Below, piece by piece: positions 51,068-63,566 of a stretch of DNA of 64,000 nt. The notes under the pieces are model-generated. The model worked only from the letters and a program-made list of their open reading frames with translations, was not told the DNA's origin and searched no databases. How positions within the stretch are numbered: the first letter of the stretch is position 1; every line of letters begins with the position of its first letter. This DNA comes from Tetrahymena elliotti 4EA (taxonomy: Eukaryota; Ciliophora; Oligohymenophorea; Hymenostomatida; Tetrahymenidae). A program made the translations under genes and the position numbers. The DNA lies in the NCBI GenBank assembly GCA_000231825.2, contig JH720308.1, positions 969,361 to 1,033,360 on the forward strand, in the 5' to 3' direction.

Positions 51068-54000
51068 ATGAGAGAAATAGTTAATAAAAATGAATCTCAT
51101 AATCTTACAGTTGATGAATTAATAGATTGGATTAGAAGTTTTTAATACTAAGATTGTTAAAATGTTTTGGTTTTAAATGATTTATAAAATGGTAAATTTA
51201 ACAAGATTAATAAAAATGAAATTTAATCAATTTATTCTTAAATTACATAAAAAGGTGTTGTTTTTTGTTAGCTTATCCATGATATAATTTATTTTAGATA
51301 AAAGCCTGATTTTATTGCACGCATCATTAGACAAAATAGTATGATTCGATTTTCAATTGTTTCAACAAAGAAAATTTTGTAAAATTATAAATAGATACTA
51401 GTGCATCTTTGATTAATATGACAACAGCTTTAAATGCAATTAAAGATTCTTCTTTTGACGTTCCAGCAAAAATAACTTCAATGCAGCCATAGTAATTGTG
51501 TGAAGTATGTAATTTATATTTTCAAAATTTAGAATTAAAATGAATAGTATCAAACCTAAAATATTAGGAAAATGAGTTGAAATTAAGAGTACTTTAATAT
51601 TTACACACTATGCAATAAAGAAAGAGTGAGAACAGTTTATTTCAATAACAATTTTTCACAGAGCAAAATCAAGAAAATCAGTTTAAGGGATAAAATATTA
51701 ATTCTTCTACAAATCATAACTACCAAAACAACAGAAACGTCTTAAATTAAAATAATAGTTCTTAAAAGTTATTCACTCCAAGGACGATGACTGATGAAAA
51801 TTAGCATATTTAAGTAAATCAGATTATTTAAAATCAGTAATATAACCCTAATCTTAATGCAGGAAGCTTATTCTTCAATAATAAACCAAAGTAATCTGCT
51901 GAAATTTCAAAAATAAGTAGTATTTAAAATAATTAACAAGATAATTCTAACTACAATTCTTTGAGTTCTAGAATAACTGAAAATATAGCATAATAGCCAG
52001 TATATTAGAACTAATTATACATCCCTTTGAATTAGGCAAGCAATTAAGGTATTATGAGCACACCTAATTTAAAAGGATCATAAAATAGCTAATTTAAACA
52101 AATTAATTAGAAAACTAACATTTCTTCAATAAAGAAATAAAATTATTTGGATGAATAATCTGCTGAAAAGACAGACCCATAATAATAGCAAGGCCAGTAA
52201 TAAATCAGATTGAACACTGTTAATTCTCCTATTTCTCCTATTACATAAATATCAAATATAAAATATTATAATATGTCTATAGATCAATCAAGTATCTCTA
52301 CACCAAATCATATGATAAGTTTATTTGCAACTTAAACTAATTCAACTCATGATCTAAGAGGTCAGGGTAGAGTTTTCCACCACCAAAAAGTGAACTCATA
52401 ACTTAGCAAATTCAATAATGAGTAAGTATAAAATTCAAATATAAATATACCAAGCTCAATAAGTCATAGAGAATCAAGTTTATCTAAGATACCTCCTTCA
52501 ATTTTACAATCACAAAATAATACCTCAACAATTAGTAAAAAAAGGAAGAATGTCACTCTTGATTTAAGAGATTAATAAGATTAAATATAAACAATTAAAA
52601 ATTCAAATACTAATGTAATAGGAAATTCAAAGAATGCATCAAACAACTAATCCCCTAAATAAAACCCAATTCAACTATAGAGCCCTCAAAAATCTTCATA
52701 ATGGTGGAATGATGTTAACAGTATTTAATAATCTAATGGAGAGAGCATTTCAGTGTTGCCAGTGAATAATGAAACAAAAGCAAAATTATATAGGTGGTTG
52801 GTTGATATTAATCTAATAAAAGATGAGTTTGATTCAAAAAATATTGATAGACTAGCAAAATTTGGTAAAAATGGAGCATTATTTGCAGACTTACTAAACA
52901 GAATTACTGGCAAGACTAATCCTCTATTTAATGGTATTTTTAGAGGAGCTAAAAATTCATCTTAAGTAAATGTTAACTTCAATAAAGCATTTTCTTTTAT
53001 GAGACAGTAGTAAAAGTTGAATCCAAGATACCTATGGTGTATAGATAACTTAAAAGATGGAAATCCTAATATATTTTGGGGTTTAATTGATGATTTATGG
53101 CAGTGGAGTCATTAAAAGATTTCACCTTATGATTCTAGATTTAAGTAAAACTAGCATAGATTAATTGCAGAGTAGAGTTAATTAGAAAAATCTTTCACCT
53201 AAAGAGAAAATAAAGAGTTTTCATATGATAAAATATGTTTCAACCAAGAGGCACAAAAGCAAAAGAAACTAGAAGAAAATTATTCTATGCATAAAGCCAA
53301 CAAGCTATCTTAATCTTAATAAAGTCTTCAAGCGAGCATGCAACCTAGTCATTATTAGAGTATACTTTCTACTTCTAAATAGAATATTGGTGGAAATTAA
53401 TCTATTATGAATCATTCTATCTCAATGCGCCAATTTACTAACAATAATAATGCCCAATAAAATTATATTTCTTAATTTAGTTAAAGTTAGCAATTGTAAA
53501 AAAGGTAAGGCTCCCCTTTGTAAAATAATTACATATTAGATGCCAATTTAAAAGATTAAAGTCATTTAACACTTCCTATAAATTACTAAAATTAATTATT
53601 TAGTAAGTCGTTGTAAAGAAAAAGTCCTTTAAGAAATCCTATGGTTTAAATGCCAACTAATAGTTATAAAGATTAATCAGATTATAGGAAACTCATTGTT
53701 GAAACATCTAATAATATTTTAAAAAGATCTCAATCTCCTCCAACAAATAAGAATATGAATGCAGGTTCTCCAAAACATCCATCAAATTAAGCAACAGCTA
53801 GATTTAAAACAGAGTAAGCCAACAGCTCAAATGCCAAGAAAAATAACTATTTGATAAACTAGATAGGCAATCAAACGCCTAACTAAATGAATTTATATTC
53901 AGCTTAACCCACAGAATTTTAAATATCAGAGGAAAAATTCTATAATCCTTAGTAAGATCTTTTAAATAAATCTAATCAAATACCTCAAGCTAATAGAGTA

Positions 54001-56645
54001 GTTTCCCCTTCATATCAATCACCTCGTTAAGAAAGCAAGAGAAAAAGTATTGGACAAATAAATTCTCCATCCTAAAATATCACTTAAGCTCTAAGTAGAA
54101 TGGGTTCAAACAAAAGTTTATTTGGAAAAAGCAAAAATTATGTGGACACTTTTAGATAGGAAGAGACTAGAAACATTTTTAGTCCAAGTAGATAAAATAT
54201 ATAATCGATACACAAAGGAGGAAATATAATTGATAAGAATCTTGAAAAAAGTAAAATTTTATTATGAAAATTTCTTTTTTAATTTAAAAAATTTTTAACA
54301 AAGTTTGCTAGCACTGGCTCTAAGAAATAGATTATAAAGAAAGAGAGTTAAACTTTTTTACAAAAGATGATTAAAGATTTTTATTTTAAGATGAAGCAAG
54401 AAATGGTCTATTTTTATAATCTTTACTTTTTAAGCTTGGTATGTGGAATATTCCCTTTGATAGAAAAGGAATGATTAAAAAACCTCAATCAATAGATGAC
54501 TGCAGATACAACTTGTAAATAATTTTTGAGTTGTTAAATGAAAATAAAGTGGAGATACACCCATAATATTAAAATTATGAGCTTTTGTTGTAAGGGAGTA
54601 TCAACTCTTTTTGGAATATAGTTTACAGTATAAAAAAGCATTTGTAAGGAGGTGAAGCAGATAGCTATGAATAGAATATATTTAAAATTCTACCTTACTC
54701 ATAGCAAGAAATAACATAATTAGAAAATTCTTTAAATTAATGGCTCTCAAACGAAGTTTTTTAGAGTAAAGTTGATAACATATTCACATAATTCTATTAA
54801 AAATTAAGTAATGGCTTATTTTGGGTTGATCTAGTAGAAAATATCACAAAGAGAAAGGTGAAAAATGTCAATTTTAATCCTAAGGATAAAGCTCATTACT
54901 ATAATAATATCACTAATGCTTTAGCACATCTTAAATCCTTAAAAGTAATTAAAAATGCCAAAAAAATATTTTTTCAATTTATTTTTATTTTAGAATTTCG
55001 GATAAGGCTTTACATATAAGGAAGAGTAGTTGATAGTTGTTAATAGATAGGTTGTATTAGGATTATTAGAAGATTTCAGAAGATATTTTGATGGCTAGCC
55101 AGCTAGGTAAGAACCTAATTATTTTAAGGATGGCCCATACCTTGGATTCAGAAAAATGACAACAAGCAGCAGCAATTTTAAGATTTAAGCCTTAGAAGAA
55201 GATCTTGATTCTAATAGATAAATGAATGCTAACTCACAGTTTAATTATACTACTTCTAGAAACAATATATCAACATAATAGAATCAAGATAGGTCAGTAA
55301 TTAATGCTACTTCTCCTTAAAGCAAGATATTAAATCAATCTAAATCATTTAAAATGGTTTCAAGCAAAGAAATTGATAGCGACAATACTAAATAAATAAG
55401 CTCTGATAGATAAAATATTTTCCCTACACCTAGAAATAACATACAGGGATCTTTTGTTGAATAAGTTGCGAGCTAGGCAGATTTATAATCCTCATTCAGA
55501 AGAAGGCCTTCTAATTTCTCTAATTTTGGTATTAATTCATTTAAATAACAGCAAAATTAAAGCAATTTATTATAAACAGCTTAAGAAAAATCTCCTCTTT
55601 AATAAAACCTCTCACCAAACTCTCAAAAAAATTTAAATGACTAAGAAGATAATATGTTAATAATGAATTCAAACAGTAAAACGAATAACCTTTTTAAAAA
55701 GTTTGTCAGTCCAATTAAATTTAACCAAAATAATAAAACAAATTATGACAACTCATTTGATACAATCAAGTAACGAAAAATAAAAAACATTACATTAATA
55801 TTTACTTTATTTTATTTCAAGAAAAATGAACAATTTTTTACCAGAATCAAGAAATGACCAAAAAAGCTTCAACGAAAGTTACACTAAAAGTGCTGAATTA
55901 TCTTATTTAAGAGAAATGTAAAGTCCTAAAAAGACTAATCTTAATTAGACTTATCTTTCCTCTAATATCTACTAAAGCTCTGGTAAAAAATTATATCTTA
56001 AAATATAAATTAATGATATTTTTTAATAAAGAGGGAGAGATATTTTAGTGGCTCTGCTTGCTTGGATTTGAAGACTTTGTAACAAAAGTTGACTTTGACT
56101 AACCATTTATAATAGAATTAAAAGATGGGTATTAAACTCTTTCTCAAAATAATTTATTTTAACAATTAATATTTTTTAGCATTTTTATAGCCAAATTGAT
56201 TGAGGTGCTTGAAGGAAAGGAAATCACAGGTCTTATTTTAGAGCCAAAAAAGAAATCATGTTGCATATAAAATATTAGAAAGGCTTTTAACTTAATAAGA
56301 AACAAAAGAGACATTGACTTTGCTTTAGTAGAACATGAAGAAAAAGTATATGAGGCAGATAGAAATTATATTTTTACTCTTTTCAATAATTTAAAATATG
56401 CATATCGATAAAAAACGTAGTACTACAATAATTTCAAGTAACTTATTCAATAATAATACCTTTGATGTTAAGAAGTTTTAAATAGTAAAAGTTTGAGTAG
56501 GTCATTGTTAAATCATAATATGACTATGACTTCACCACAAAGAGCAGAGTAGCTATTTTATTCTAAGAAAGAGAAAGAAAATTATATTCTTAGCAAAACG
56601 GAATGGGAAAAAGGAATAGTTCGTCCTATCAAAGCCTAAATCTGA
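51068..56645 (+). CDS. Protein with five calponin-homology-like domains
   Basis: Inferred introns at 51192-51254, 51339-51370, 51505-51567, 54251-54303, 54945-54993, 55770-55821, 55983-56031 and 56129-56179 leave 1,721 aa in frame. The start is ATG 51068 and the stop TGA 56643-56645. Five segments match the calponin-homology (CH) pattern: an opening [LW]xxW helix, then NG-[VLI]-x-[FL]-xxLxxxI, then a W/F-rich last helix. They lie at about residues 10-130, 508-632, 1008-1130, 1147-1257 and 1534-1646. CH domains bind actin or, in NN-CH/HOOK-type versions, microtubules or dynein adaptors. Between them are long Q/N/S-rich disordered linkers. The domains are very diverged, so actin versus microtubule binding cannot be told. 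A large cytoskeletal cross-linker is the best guess, and the SF-assemblin gene downstream fits a cytoskeletal setting. CH1 and CH2 are the clearest; CH3-5 rest on spacing and hydrophobic pattern. Confidence 0.75.
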
Positions 56646-57112
56646 GATTGAAATGAAAAAGGAAATAATAAATAAATTTTATTTAGTTTTAAAAAAAATA
56701 TAATTTATTTTATTTTTGTTTAGTTTTTTTGTCATCATTTTAAATTAAAAAAAAGTAGAATTTAGAATCTTTATGGATATTAAATATTTATTTATTTTTC
56801 ATTTTCAAATGAAAATTTAAAATGGCTGTATGTTGTTTTAATCTTTATAAAAAGTTTTCGTTTCCAACAAAAGTTCAGCTATGATATGTATGCTTAAGAA
56901 AAAACCTACTGATTAATTAAATAAACAAATAAAATAAATTGGGTAAAAGAGATATTTTTTAATTTAATAAACAAAATACTTAGTAACAACTATCATTCAT
57001 AATTAAATCAAAAAAAATAAATAAATAAATTTCAAGCTGCTTCTTAAAAAGAAGATACAAGCAACAACATAATATAAATTAAAATAAGATATCTACCGAA
57101 TCTAGTTAAGAA
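56646..57112. other. Intergenic region
   Basis: Between the CH-domain gene and the SF-assemblin gene, both on the + strand. A/T-rich, with A runs. Expected to hold a 3' UTR and the SF-assemblin promoter. Nothing else seen. Confidence 0.55.
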
Positions 57113-58699
57113 ATGTCTTCCTACACCCAAAATAGATGTATGTCTCTTAAAATGATTTTATACTTTAAATAGTTAGAATATTAGCACTGCTTAGTTTTAG
57201 CTATTATCACAGCATCATTTCATTCATTCATGAATTATATTTTTATTAAATAGTTATTCCTAACTCTCCTCATAATGATAGAATTTAAAAAATTCAAGAA
57301 AAGCTTAACAGCATTCAAGTACTTCAGACTTTAATTTATTATTTAAACTACCATTTCTTTGCTTATTTCATTTTAGTTCCTGTTTCTATTGAGCAAATGT
57401 TTAAACGAATTCTTCATTAAGAGTTTTATTTTTATTAATCTAGATAGGTGTTGAGTCTGAACGTTACAGAAAATTTGATCAAGCTGAAAGCCATTTATGC
57501 GTCTTGGAAGAATAATTTTTTGAAGTTCAAGGAGATTTCGATAAGACTTTAAATAGCATTAGAGAAAATGTAATATTTTAGATATTAAGTATATTTCAAG
57601 TAGTTTTTAGAAGGCTAATGATATTGATTAAACATGAATTAAAATAAATATTTTGCAAATTCAAAGTTTTAATAACGAAACAATAAATTATTTTTAAAAT
57701 AGTTGATTAGATTTGAAAAAGTATTATAAGAAGAAAGAATTAATCATGACAGCTAAATCGATTAAGGCAACCAAGAAATCGCTTAAATCGAAAATAAATT
57801 TGTCTAGGCTATTGAAAGCGAAACTGAGGTATTATTGATTGATAAATTTTATCTTTTTATTATTTATTGTAATAATTAAAAAAACAAAAAAATCATTCAT
57901 ACAGTGAAAAATTAATTAAAAATTAATAATCTTTTTAAAACTCATCACAAATAAATAACAATAATTTTTTATTTCAATTCTTTCCTTTTCATCTTGAATT
58001 TATTTTTCAAATAAAAAATATTCAAGGATATTTCTAAGAATTCAAAAACTTTATTGGCTATCCTTAGATTTTACTTCAAAATTTATATTTCAAACTCATT
58101 CTATTCAATTTAAAAAAAATCAATTTAATAAAAACTTAAAATATTTTTTCCATTTAAACTTTTTAGAATTATATTTATTTTAACTCATTTTTTAAAAATT
58201 TTAGGCTCGTAAGGATTATGAAGCTAAGATTGTTAGAAACTTAGAAGACAAATATTCTTTCTTAAAGAATGAAATCTCCAAGGAATAACTTTCCAGAAAC
58301 TAATATATCGATGAACTCTACCAAACCCTCTAATCTGATCTTCCTAAGATTGAAGGAGCTATCGAAAACGAAAAGTAAGAAAGAGAAGAAAATGATTAAG
58401 CCATGATGAAGACCGTTACATATGAACTTAGCCAAATTAACGAAATAGTTATTACATAGAAAAAGCAACGTGAGCAATCAGAAGCTGCTATATTCGATAT
58501 GCTTAAGGATGTAGTTAATCGTGTTAAAATCGAATTAGATAATGAAAAAAAAACAAGGTATAAATAAATATTCATAATAAGTTCTATCATTTAAATATAA
58601 AAATCTTATTTATTAAATATTAGAGAAGAAACCGAAGATCACCTTTTAACTTTATTAGAAGAAACATGCTCTAAGCTTCAAACTGCTTCCTAATTTTGA
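57113..58699 (+). CDS. SF-assemblin (striated fibre protein)
   Basis: Inferred exons 57113-57137, 57254-57318, 57444-57569, 57703-57828, 58205-58557 and 58624-58699 give 256 aa, close to the roughly 250-300 aa of the family. SF-assemblin forms 2-nm filaments in the striated rootlet fibres attached to basal bodies of flagellates and ciliates. After a short Pro/Ser head, the whole protein is a segmented coiled coil of E, K, Q and R heptads with conserved skip positions. Typical family text is visible, for example ERYRKFDQAE, QEERINHDSQID and ARKDYEAKIVRNLEDKY, and a C-terminal EETEDHLLTLLEET block. Exon 5 uses more C-ending and G-ending codons than its surroundings, a sign of good expression. 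The first exon (25 nt, MSSYTQNR) is the least certain. Ciliates usually carry several SF-assemblin genes; which paralogue this is cannot be said. Confidence 0.88.
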
Positions 58700-59305
58700 T
58701 TTTATAATTACTGTCTTGCTTAATTTTGAATATATATTATGTATTATTAATGCTCTAAAAATAACGATAATCTATCCTTCTTTATTTTGCATTATTTTCC
58801 TCACAAACCTATCATCCTTCAAGCTGCTTTTATTTAAAGCTAGCAATTTTCTTTTGAATTAATCAGTAGAAAATTATTAATTTTGACTAAAAAATAAAGA
58901 TAATCTATTTCATTCTTAATTTTGAATTATTTTAAACTACTCTATCCCTCCAACTCTTTTTTAATTTAAAATTAATAATTTTGCATATTGATTTTTATTA
59001 AAATTTGCATAAATTAAAAATTTATTAAAATAATTTTCAAATTGTATTTTGAATTCAGTTTAAAATGATTTTAAATTAATAAATAATAAAATAAATACTG
59101 CTTAATAAATCAGTAATAAAATTAATACCTGTTTTAGTATTTTAAAAGATGCAATTTAGCCGTTGGTTGCTGCTAATTTTTAATTAATATTTTAGAAATT
59201 AAAATTTTCAACCTAATTGTTTGTTAACCAAATATTATACAAAATAATAGATTCTACATTTGTATTGAATTAAAAACTGAAACATAAAAATATTTTTTCT
59301 TTTTA
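58700..59305. other. Intergenic region
   Basis: About 600 A/T-rich bases between SF-assemblin and the next + gene. It holds the 3' UTR of the first and the promoter of the second. Two loosely similar T-rich segments with ATAATCTATC occur near 58765 and 58901. No other feature. Confidence 0.5.
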
Positions 59306-61771
59306 ATGAACGATTAATTTGTTAGAAACTCAAGTGGAAGCTACAACAAAGTTTCCTCTGACCTTAAGCATTCTTTTTAGATTCCTTCTTAGTCATAAAT
59401 TTAGAAATATTTGTAAATTAAAGAAAAAGAAATTGAGCAATTTCATCTAACAGAATCTCCATAAAACTAAATCTAATAGAGGGTTAATGAAGAAAAATAA
59501 GGTATTGATGACTCTTTTGAATATAGAAGCTTGATGCCAAGCTAGGATTTTATTTTTTCAAATAGCAAAAAAAGCTCAGAAATGAAAGATAAATCTAAGG
59601 TTTCATTAGAATAGTAAAACTCTTCACTCTTTAAAAATTTGCAAGATCCATAGCTTAGTGACCTTAAACCAAAAGGGTAAGTAAATACAAATGAATTTAC
59701 TACAAGTTAAAACTATTTGAATAAGGATTAAAGCGAATATTAGCCAAATTAGTTTACTGCTAGTAAAAATTAAAATGTAGACAAAATTTATGAAACTTTT
59801 GCAGATGGAAAAAACTATTATTCTTCTAATTACTAAAAAAATCTACCTTATTTTAATGAAAGATCTGCATTCTATGAATCCAATCTAGATCCTACTTAAT
59901 CAACTTCAGGAGTAGATTACTATTTTAAGAATGGTATTATCAAAAATGAAAATATAAATGAAAACTCTTCAAAATAAAACCATCCTACCTTCTTAACAAA
60001 TACTCCAACAAAGGATAGCTCAAGATTTCTTAGGTCTAATTCTGATTATTAACGTTCTTACTCAAACAAATTTTTCGACGAAGAAAACAAATATCTTAAA
60101 AACAGGTCTTCGTCATACTCTAAATATAATTTTAGTGGAACTAAAAACATTTCTCTGAACCATAGTAAGGGAAAAGATCAAGCTAGAAATTATTTCAATA
60201 ATGAGTTTTAAGATATAGCCTACCCTTAGCAAGCTAGTTTTAGGAATAAAGCAGATTTTTATAGTGTTTAATTACCTGAAAATTAATATCCAAATTCTTT
60301 TGCAAATAGTCTTACTTATTCAGCTTCATAAGAAAAAAAATATCCTAGCTTCAATTATGGGTCTAAACCTAGTCACAGTTTAAACAAATAAAATTAAGTT
60401 GATAATATTTCAAATAAGTAAATATAAAGATAGCCCTTTTCATTTGAATTTAAATAAAATGATTACTTGGGTAATAGCAGGGTTGACAATAAACCTAACA
60501 TTTCATAGGATTCAAGTAATTTACTCCATTAAATGAAAACAAAGTAAATGGATCATGAAAAAAAGCTGTAACATATTCTAAGAGACTCCTATGATTTACA
60601 TCAAAAATAAACAGAAGAATTTTACTTGAAAAAATAATAAAAAGATTTTGAAATTTAGTAATAATACTAAGAGCTTTCAAAATTCGGTTAATCAACCTCT
60701 CACTTTCATCAAAACTCTCATTACGATCCTATTCCAGATATAAGCGAAATCAAAGACTTGAATCACTCAAATACTTCAGGATTTATGAATAGAGATTCTT
60801 ATGACCCATATACTCCCAACTCTTCAGCTTTTAAAAATTAACTCAAAAATATACAAAAGCAATCTGAGCACCCAAGCTTTTTAAAAACCAGCTTAGTTAA
60901 AGATAATAATCAAAATGCTTTACCAGAAAATTAGTAAAGTGGATATAAATATTAAAATAACAACAACAAAGTTCATAATAGTTACATTTTGGAAGTAGAT
61001 GATTCCTTCTAAACTAAGAATAACTAAACCTATGAACTCAAAGAATATGAAAGATAGTAAGAAGAAATTTAGAGTTTAAAAAAATTATTAAAAGATGATG
61101 AAATTGAAAGAGCAAATATGAAAGTAATTCAACAAGAATAGATAAAAAGAATTGAGTATTTAGAAAAAGAAATTTCAAACCTAAATATAAAGCTTAAAGA
61201 TGCTCTTACATCAAAATAATCAAGTAAAAGATCAAACAATAACAATAGTTTAATATTTGATACGAATTCATAAAAAGCAGCCCCACATGATGTGTAAGGA
61301 TTAAGATCATCAAAATCAGAATATAAACCTAGTGGAAATCCTCTTAAAATAATAAATAATTATGAAATTAACCCCCCTCCTCCTCATAACTTAGGTAGTG
61401 GAATGACTTTTAACTAAGAATAAAAGTTTAGATTCTAAGTCATAGAACTTCTCTAAGTTGAAAACGATGAAGAAATTTTACAAAAGATTAAGTAATTAGT
61501 ACAGTATAAAAGACAGAATGAAAGTTTTACTAAATGCATAGTTGATACAATTGAGAATCTAGCCCCAGAAGGCTATTTTAAAAACAAAAAACCCACTATT
61601 GCTTAATCATGGAAGTATATAAAAAATATTATGTAGTAATATATAAACTTAACACTAGAAAAGAAGAAACTGAAATAGTTAGCAAAACAACTCAGCGAAG
61701 TAATATCTAAAGGTTTAGATGCTGATAGCTAAGATTTAAAAAACTAAATTAGAAATATATTAATTTTATGA
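59306..61771 (+). CDS. Intronless disordered and coiled-coil protein, 821 aa
   Basis: One unbroken code-6 frame runs from ATG 59306 to TGA 61769-61771, with no intron needed, unusual for a gene this size here. About residues 1-580 are Ser/Asn/Gln-rich with many aromatic residues and no fold recognised. A heptad coiled coil follows at about residues 585-640. A Pro-rich patch (NPPPPHNL) near residue 690 precedes a compact C-terminal helical block of about 120 residues (FRFQVIELLQVENDEEIL..., then LAPEGYF and a Trp-containing helix, then a K/L coil). That block looks conserved rather than low-complexity and may be the functional domain, of the sort found in centrosomal or basal-body coiled-coil proteins. 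I cannot name it. The neighbouring SF-assemblin gene makes a basal-body role an attractive but unproven idea. Confidence 0.8.
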
Positions 61772-62660
61772 TGCCAAAATAAATTACAAATATTATTTGA
61801 AACTGTACATACATTTATAAAGTAAATTAACAATTATATTAATTCAAAGTTGTTAAAATGTTAAAAATTTATCATAATTCATCATAAATTTATGTATCCT
61901 TTTTCAATTAATAGATTTATGATAACTTATTTTTTTTAATTTAGAAGCTTTATTTGATTAAATATCTGTAATAACCAAAAAATGTCGGTTTTTGTTAATA
62001 TCTAAAGAAAGTAGGATAAAATGATTCATATGATTATTTATTTTTAAGAAAACAGTAAATGATAAATCAATCAAAATTTTATTGACATAAAAAGAGTTGT
62101 ATCCTTTTCTATTTTTTAAAATTTTTCAATTTTTTTATAAAATTTTCATTAATACTTAGTTCACATCTCAAAAAGAATAAATGATAAGAGCTCAAATTAT
62201 ATAAAATTTATCAAAGATTTTCTGATTTAATTAAAAATAAAAAGCCTTAGCTTGAGTTTTAAATTTTATTGATTTTGAATCTTGATAAAGAATATAAAAA
62301 TATGAAATTAAATTCAGTTAGGTAAATTATTCTATGTTTCAATATTTAAATTTGTTGAATTAAAATATTTTCTAATGATAAAAGATAATAATTATTAATA
62401 TACCTCCTAACAAGATTGTATAGAAATGCTATTGTGAAAAGAAATAAATTACGTACTAATATCTTTTTTATTTTTTTTAGGATCATCTTATCAAATTTAC
62501 GGATGATATTTATGTAAAAACTTAAGAAAGTGGTTTTTTAGTAAAAGAAATAAATTAAAAAAGATATTGAGTACCTAAAACTCTTTACAAATGATATTTT
62601 TTTATATGCAAACATATTTATTATTAAATTTTGTTGATTAATAGTATTAAACTTCATATT
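61772..62660. other. Convergent 3' intergenic region
   Basis: Separates the 3' ends of the 821-aa coiled-coil gene (+) and the COMMD gene (-). About 890 bases, A/T-rich, with all frames interrupted. No RNA gene or repeat family noted. Confidence 0.55.
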
Positions 62661-63293
62661 TCATTCTTAAGCTTTAAAATGTCTCATATCTGTAGCTTAT
62701 TCTATATTTCTTACAGCTGAAGAAAGTTTATGTACTAATTCAGTAAGTTATTCTATTGAGCATTTAAAATTTATAGGAGTGATTTAATTTTCAGAATTCA
62801 ATGTTGAGAGTGAAATGTGATAGTTATCTTTATTTAAGTGCTTAATATATTTAGTAGATAATACATATTCTTATTTCCACTCAACATCTACTAATTTATT
62901 AAAGTTTATGCTTGAGTCGAAGAAATTACTTCTTTCATTATCCCTATCTGATATAAATTCAATGAATTATGAATATCTTTGTTAGAATTTTGAAACCATA
63001 TCCTCTGAAAATCCTACTTCTTTAAGTACTATTTCAATTTCTGATTCAACTAAGTTCTTTCTATTAAATTCAGCAATTGTTAAAATTAAAACATTAAATG
63101 TTTCATTTATAGTTTCTCTTTCTTCATCTGATTATGCAGCATTCTGTAATTAATTTATAGTTTTCAAATTATTCTCTTCTTCAAGTAAATTTAAGAAACA
63201 AGACTTCAGCACCTTATCATAGATTTACAAAAAGAAGGAGTTTTAAGTCAAATTAATAAGTAAATCGACTAAATGTGAAGAAACTTTATTCAT
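62661..63293 (-). CDS. COMM domain-containing protein (COMMD family)
   Basis: An intronless 210-aa frame from ATG 63293 to TGA 62661-62663, matching the usual 190-220 aa of COMMD proteins. The N-terminal 125 residues are helical (HN-type domain). The C-terminal 75 form the COMM domain: the leading LVDVEWKQEYVLSTK with its conserved Trp, then a strand with HLNKDNYHISLSTLN, then INFKCSIEQLTELVHKLSSA, the usual F-x-[CM]-[ST]-x-EQL-x-ELV helix. COMMD proteins dimerise through this domain and form the ring of the Commander complex, which with Retriever and CCDC22/CCDC93 recycles endosomal membrane proteins. Ciliates are known to keep Commander subunits. Which of COMMD1-10 this is cannot be decided by eye. 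It is divergently placed with the Cys/His-cluster gene 273 bases away. Confidence 0.85.
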
Positions 63294-63566
63294 ATTGCTA
63301 ACCTAGTAAATAACTTAATTGCTAAACCTAATTTATACTTAAAATTAGAAGATTTTAATGTGGTTAAATATTATTATTTTCTGAATTAATTATCAAATAT
63401 ATTTATTAAGCTATCTTCTAACACATTATATCAACTAAGTTTTATAGAAATTAAATATTTTACTCAAATAAATTTTTTTAATATAAGAAAAGAGTTTATT
63501 CAAATTCAAATTATTTTAAATATATTAGATATATTATTAAAATAACCCATACATATTATAAATCAA
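63294..63566. promoter_or_regulatory. Short divergent promoter region
   Basis: Only 273 bases separate the starts of the COMMD gene (-) and the Cys/His-cluster gene (+), so both promoters and 5' UTRs must fit here. A/T-rich; no recognisable element beyond A and T tracts. The promoter role is inferred from position only. Confidence 0.5.

Noticed and set aside
52725..52965. Opposing standard-code ORFs around CH2
   Set aside because: The + strand one is a fragment of the real frame of the CH gene; the minus one is its shadow.
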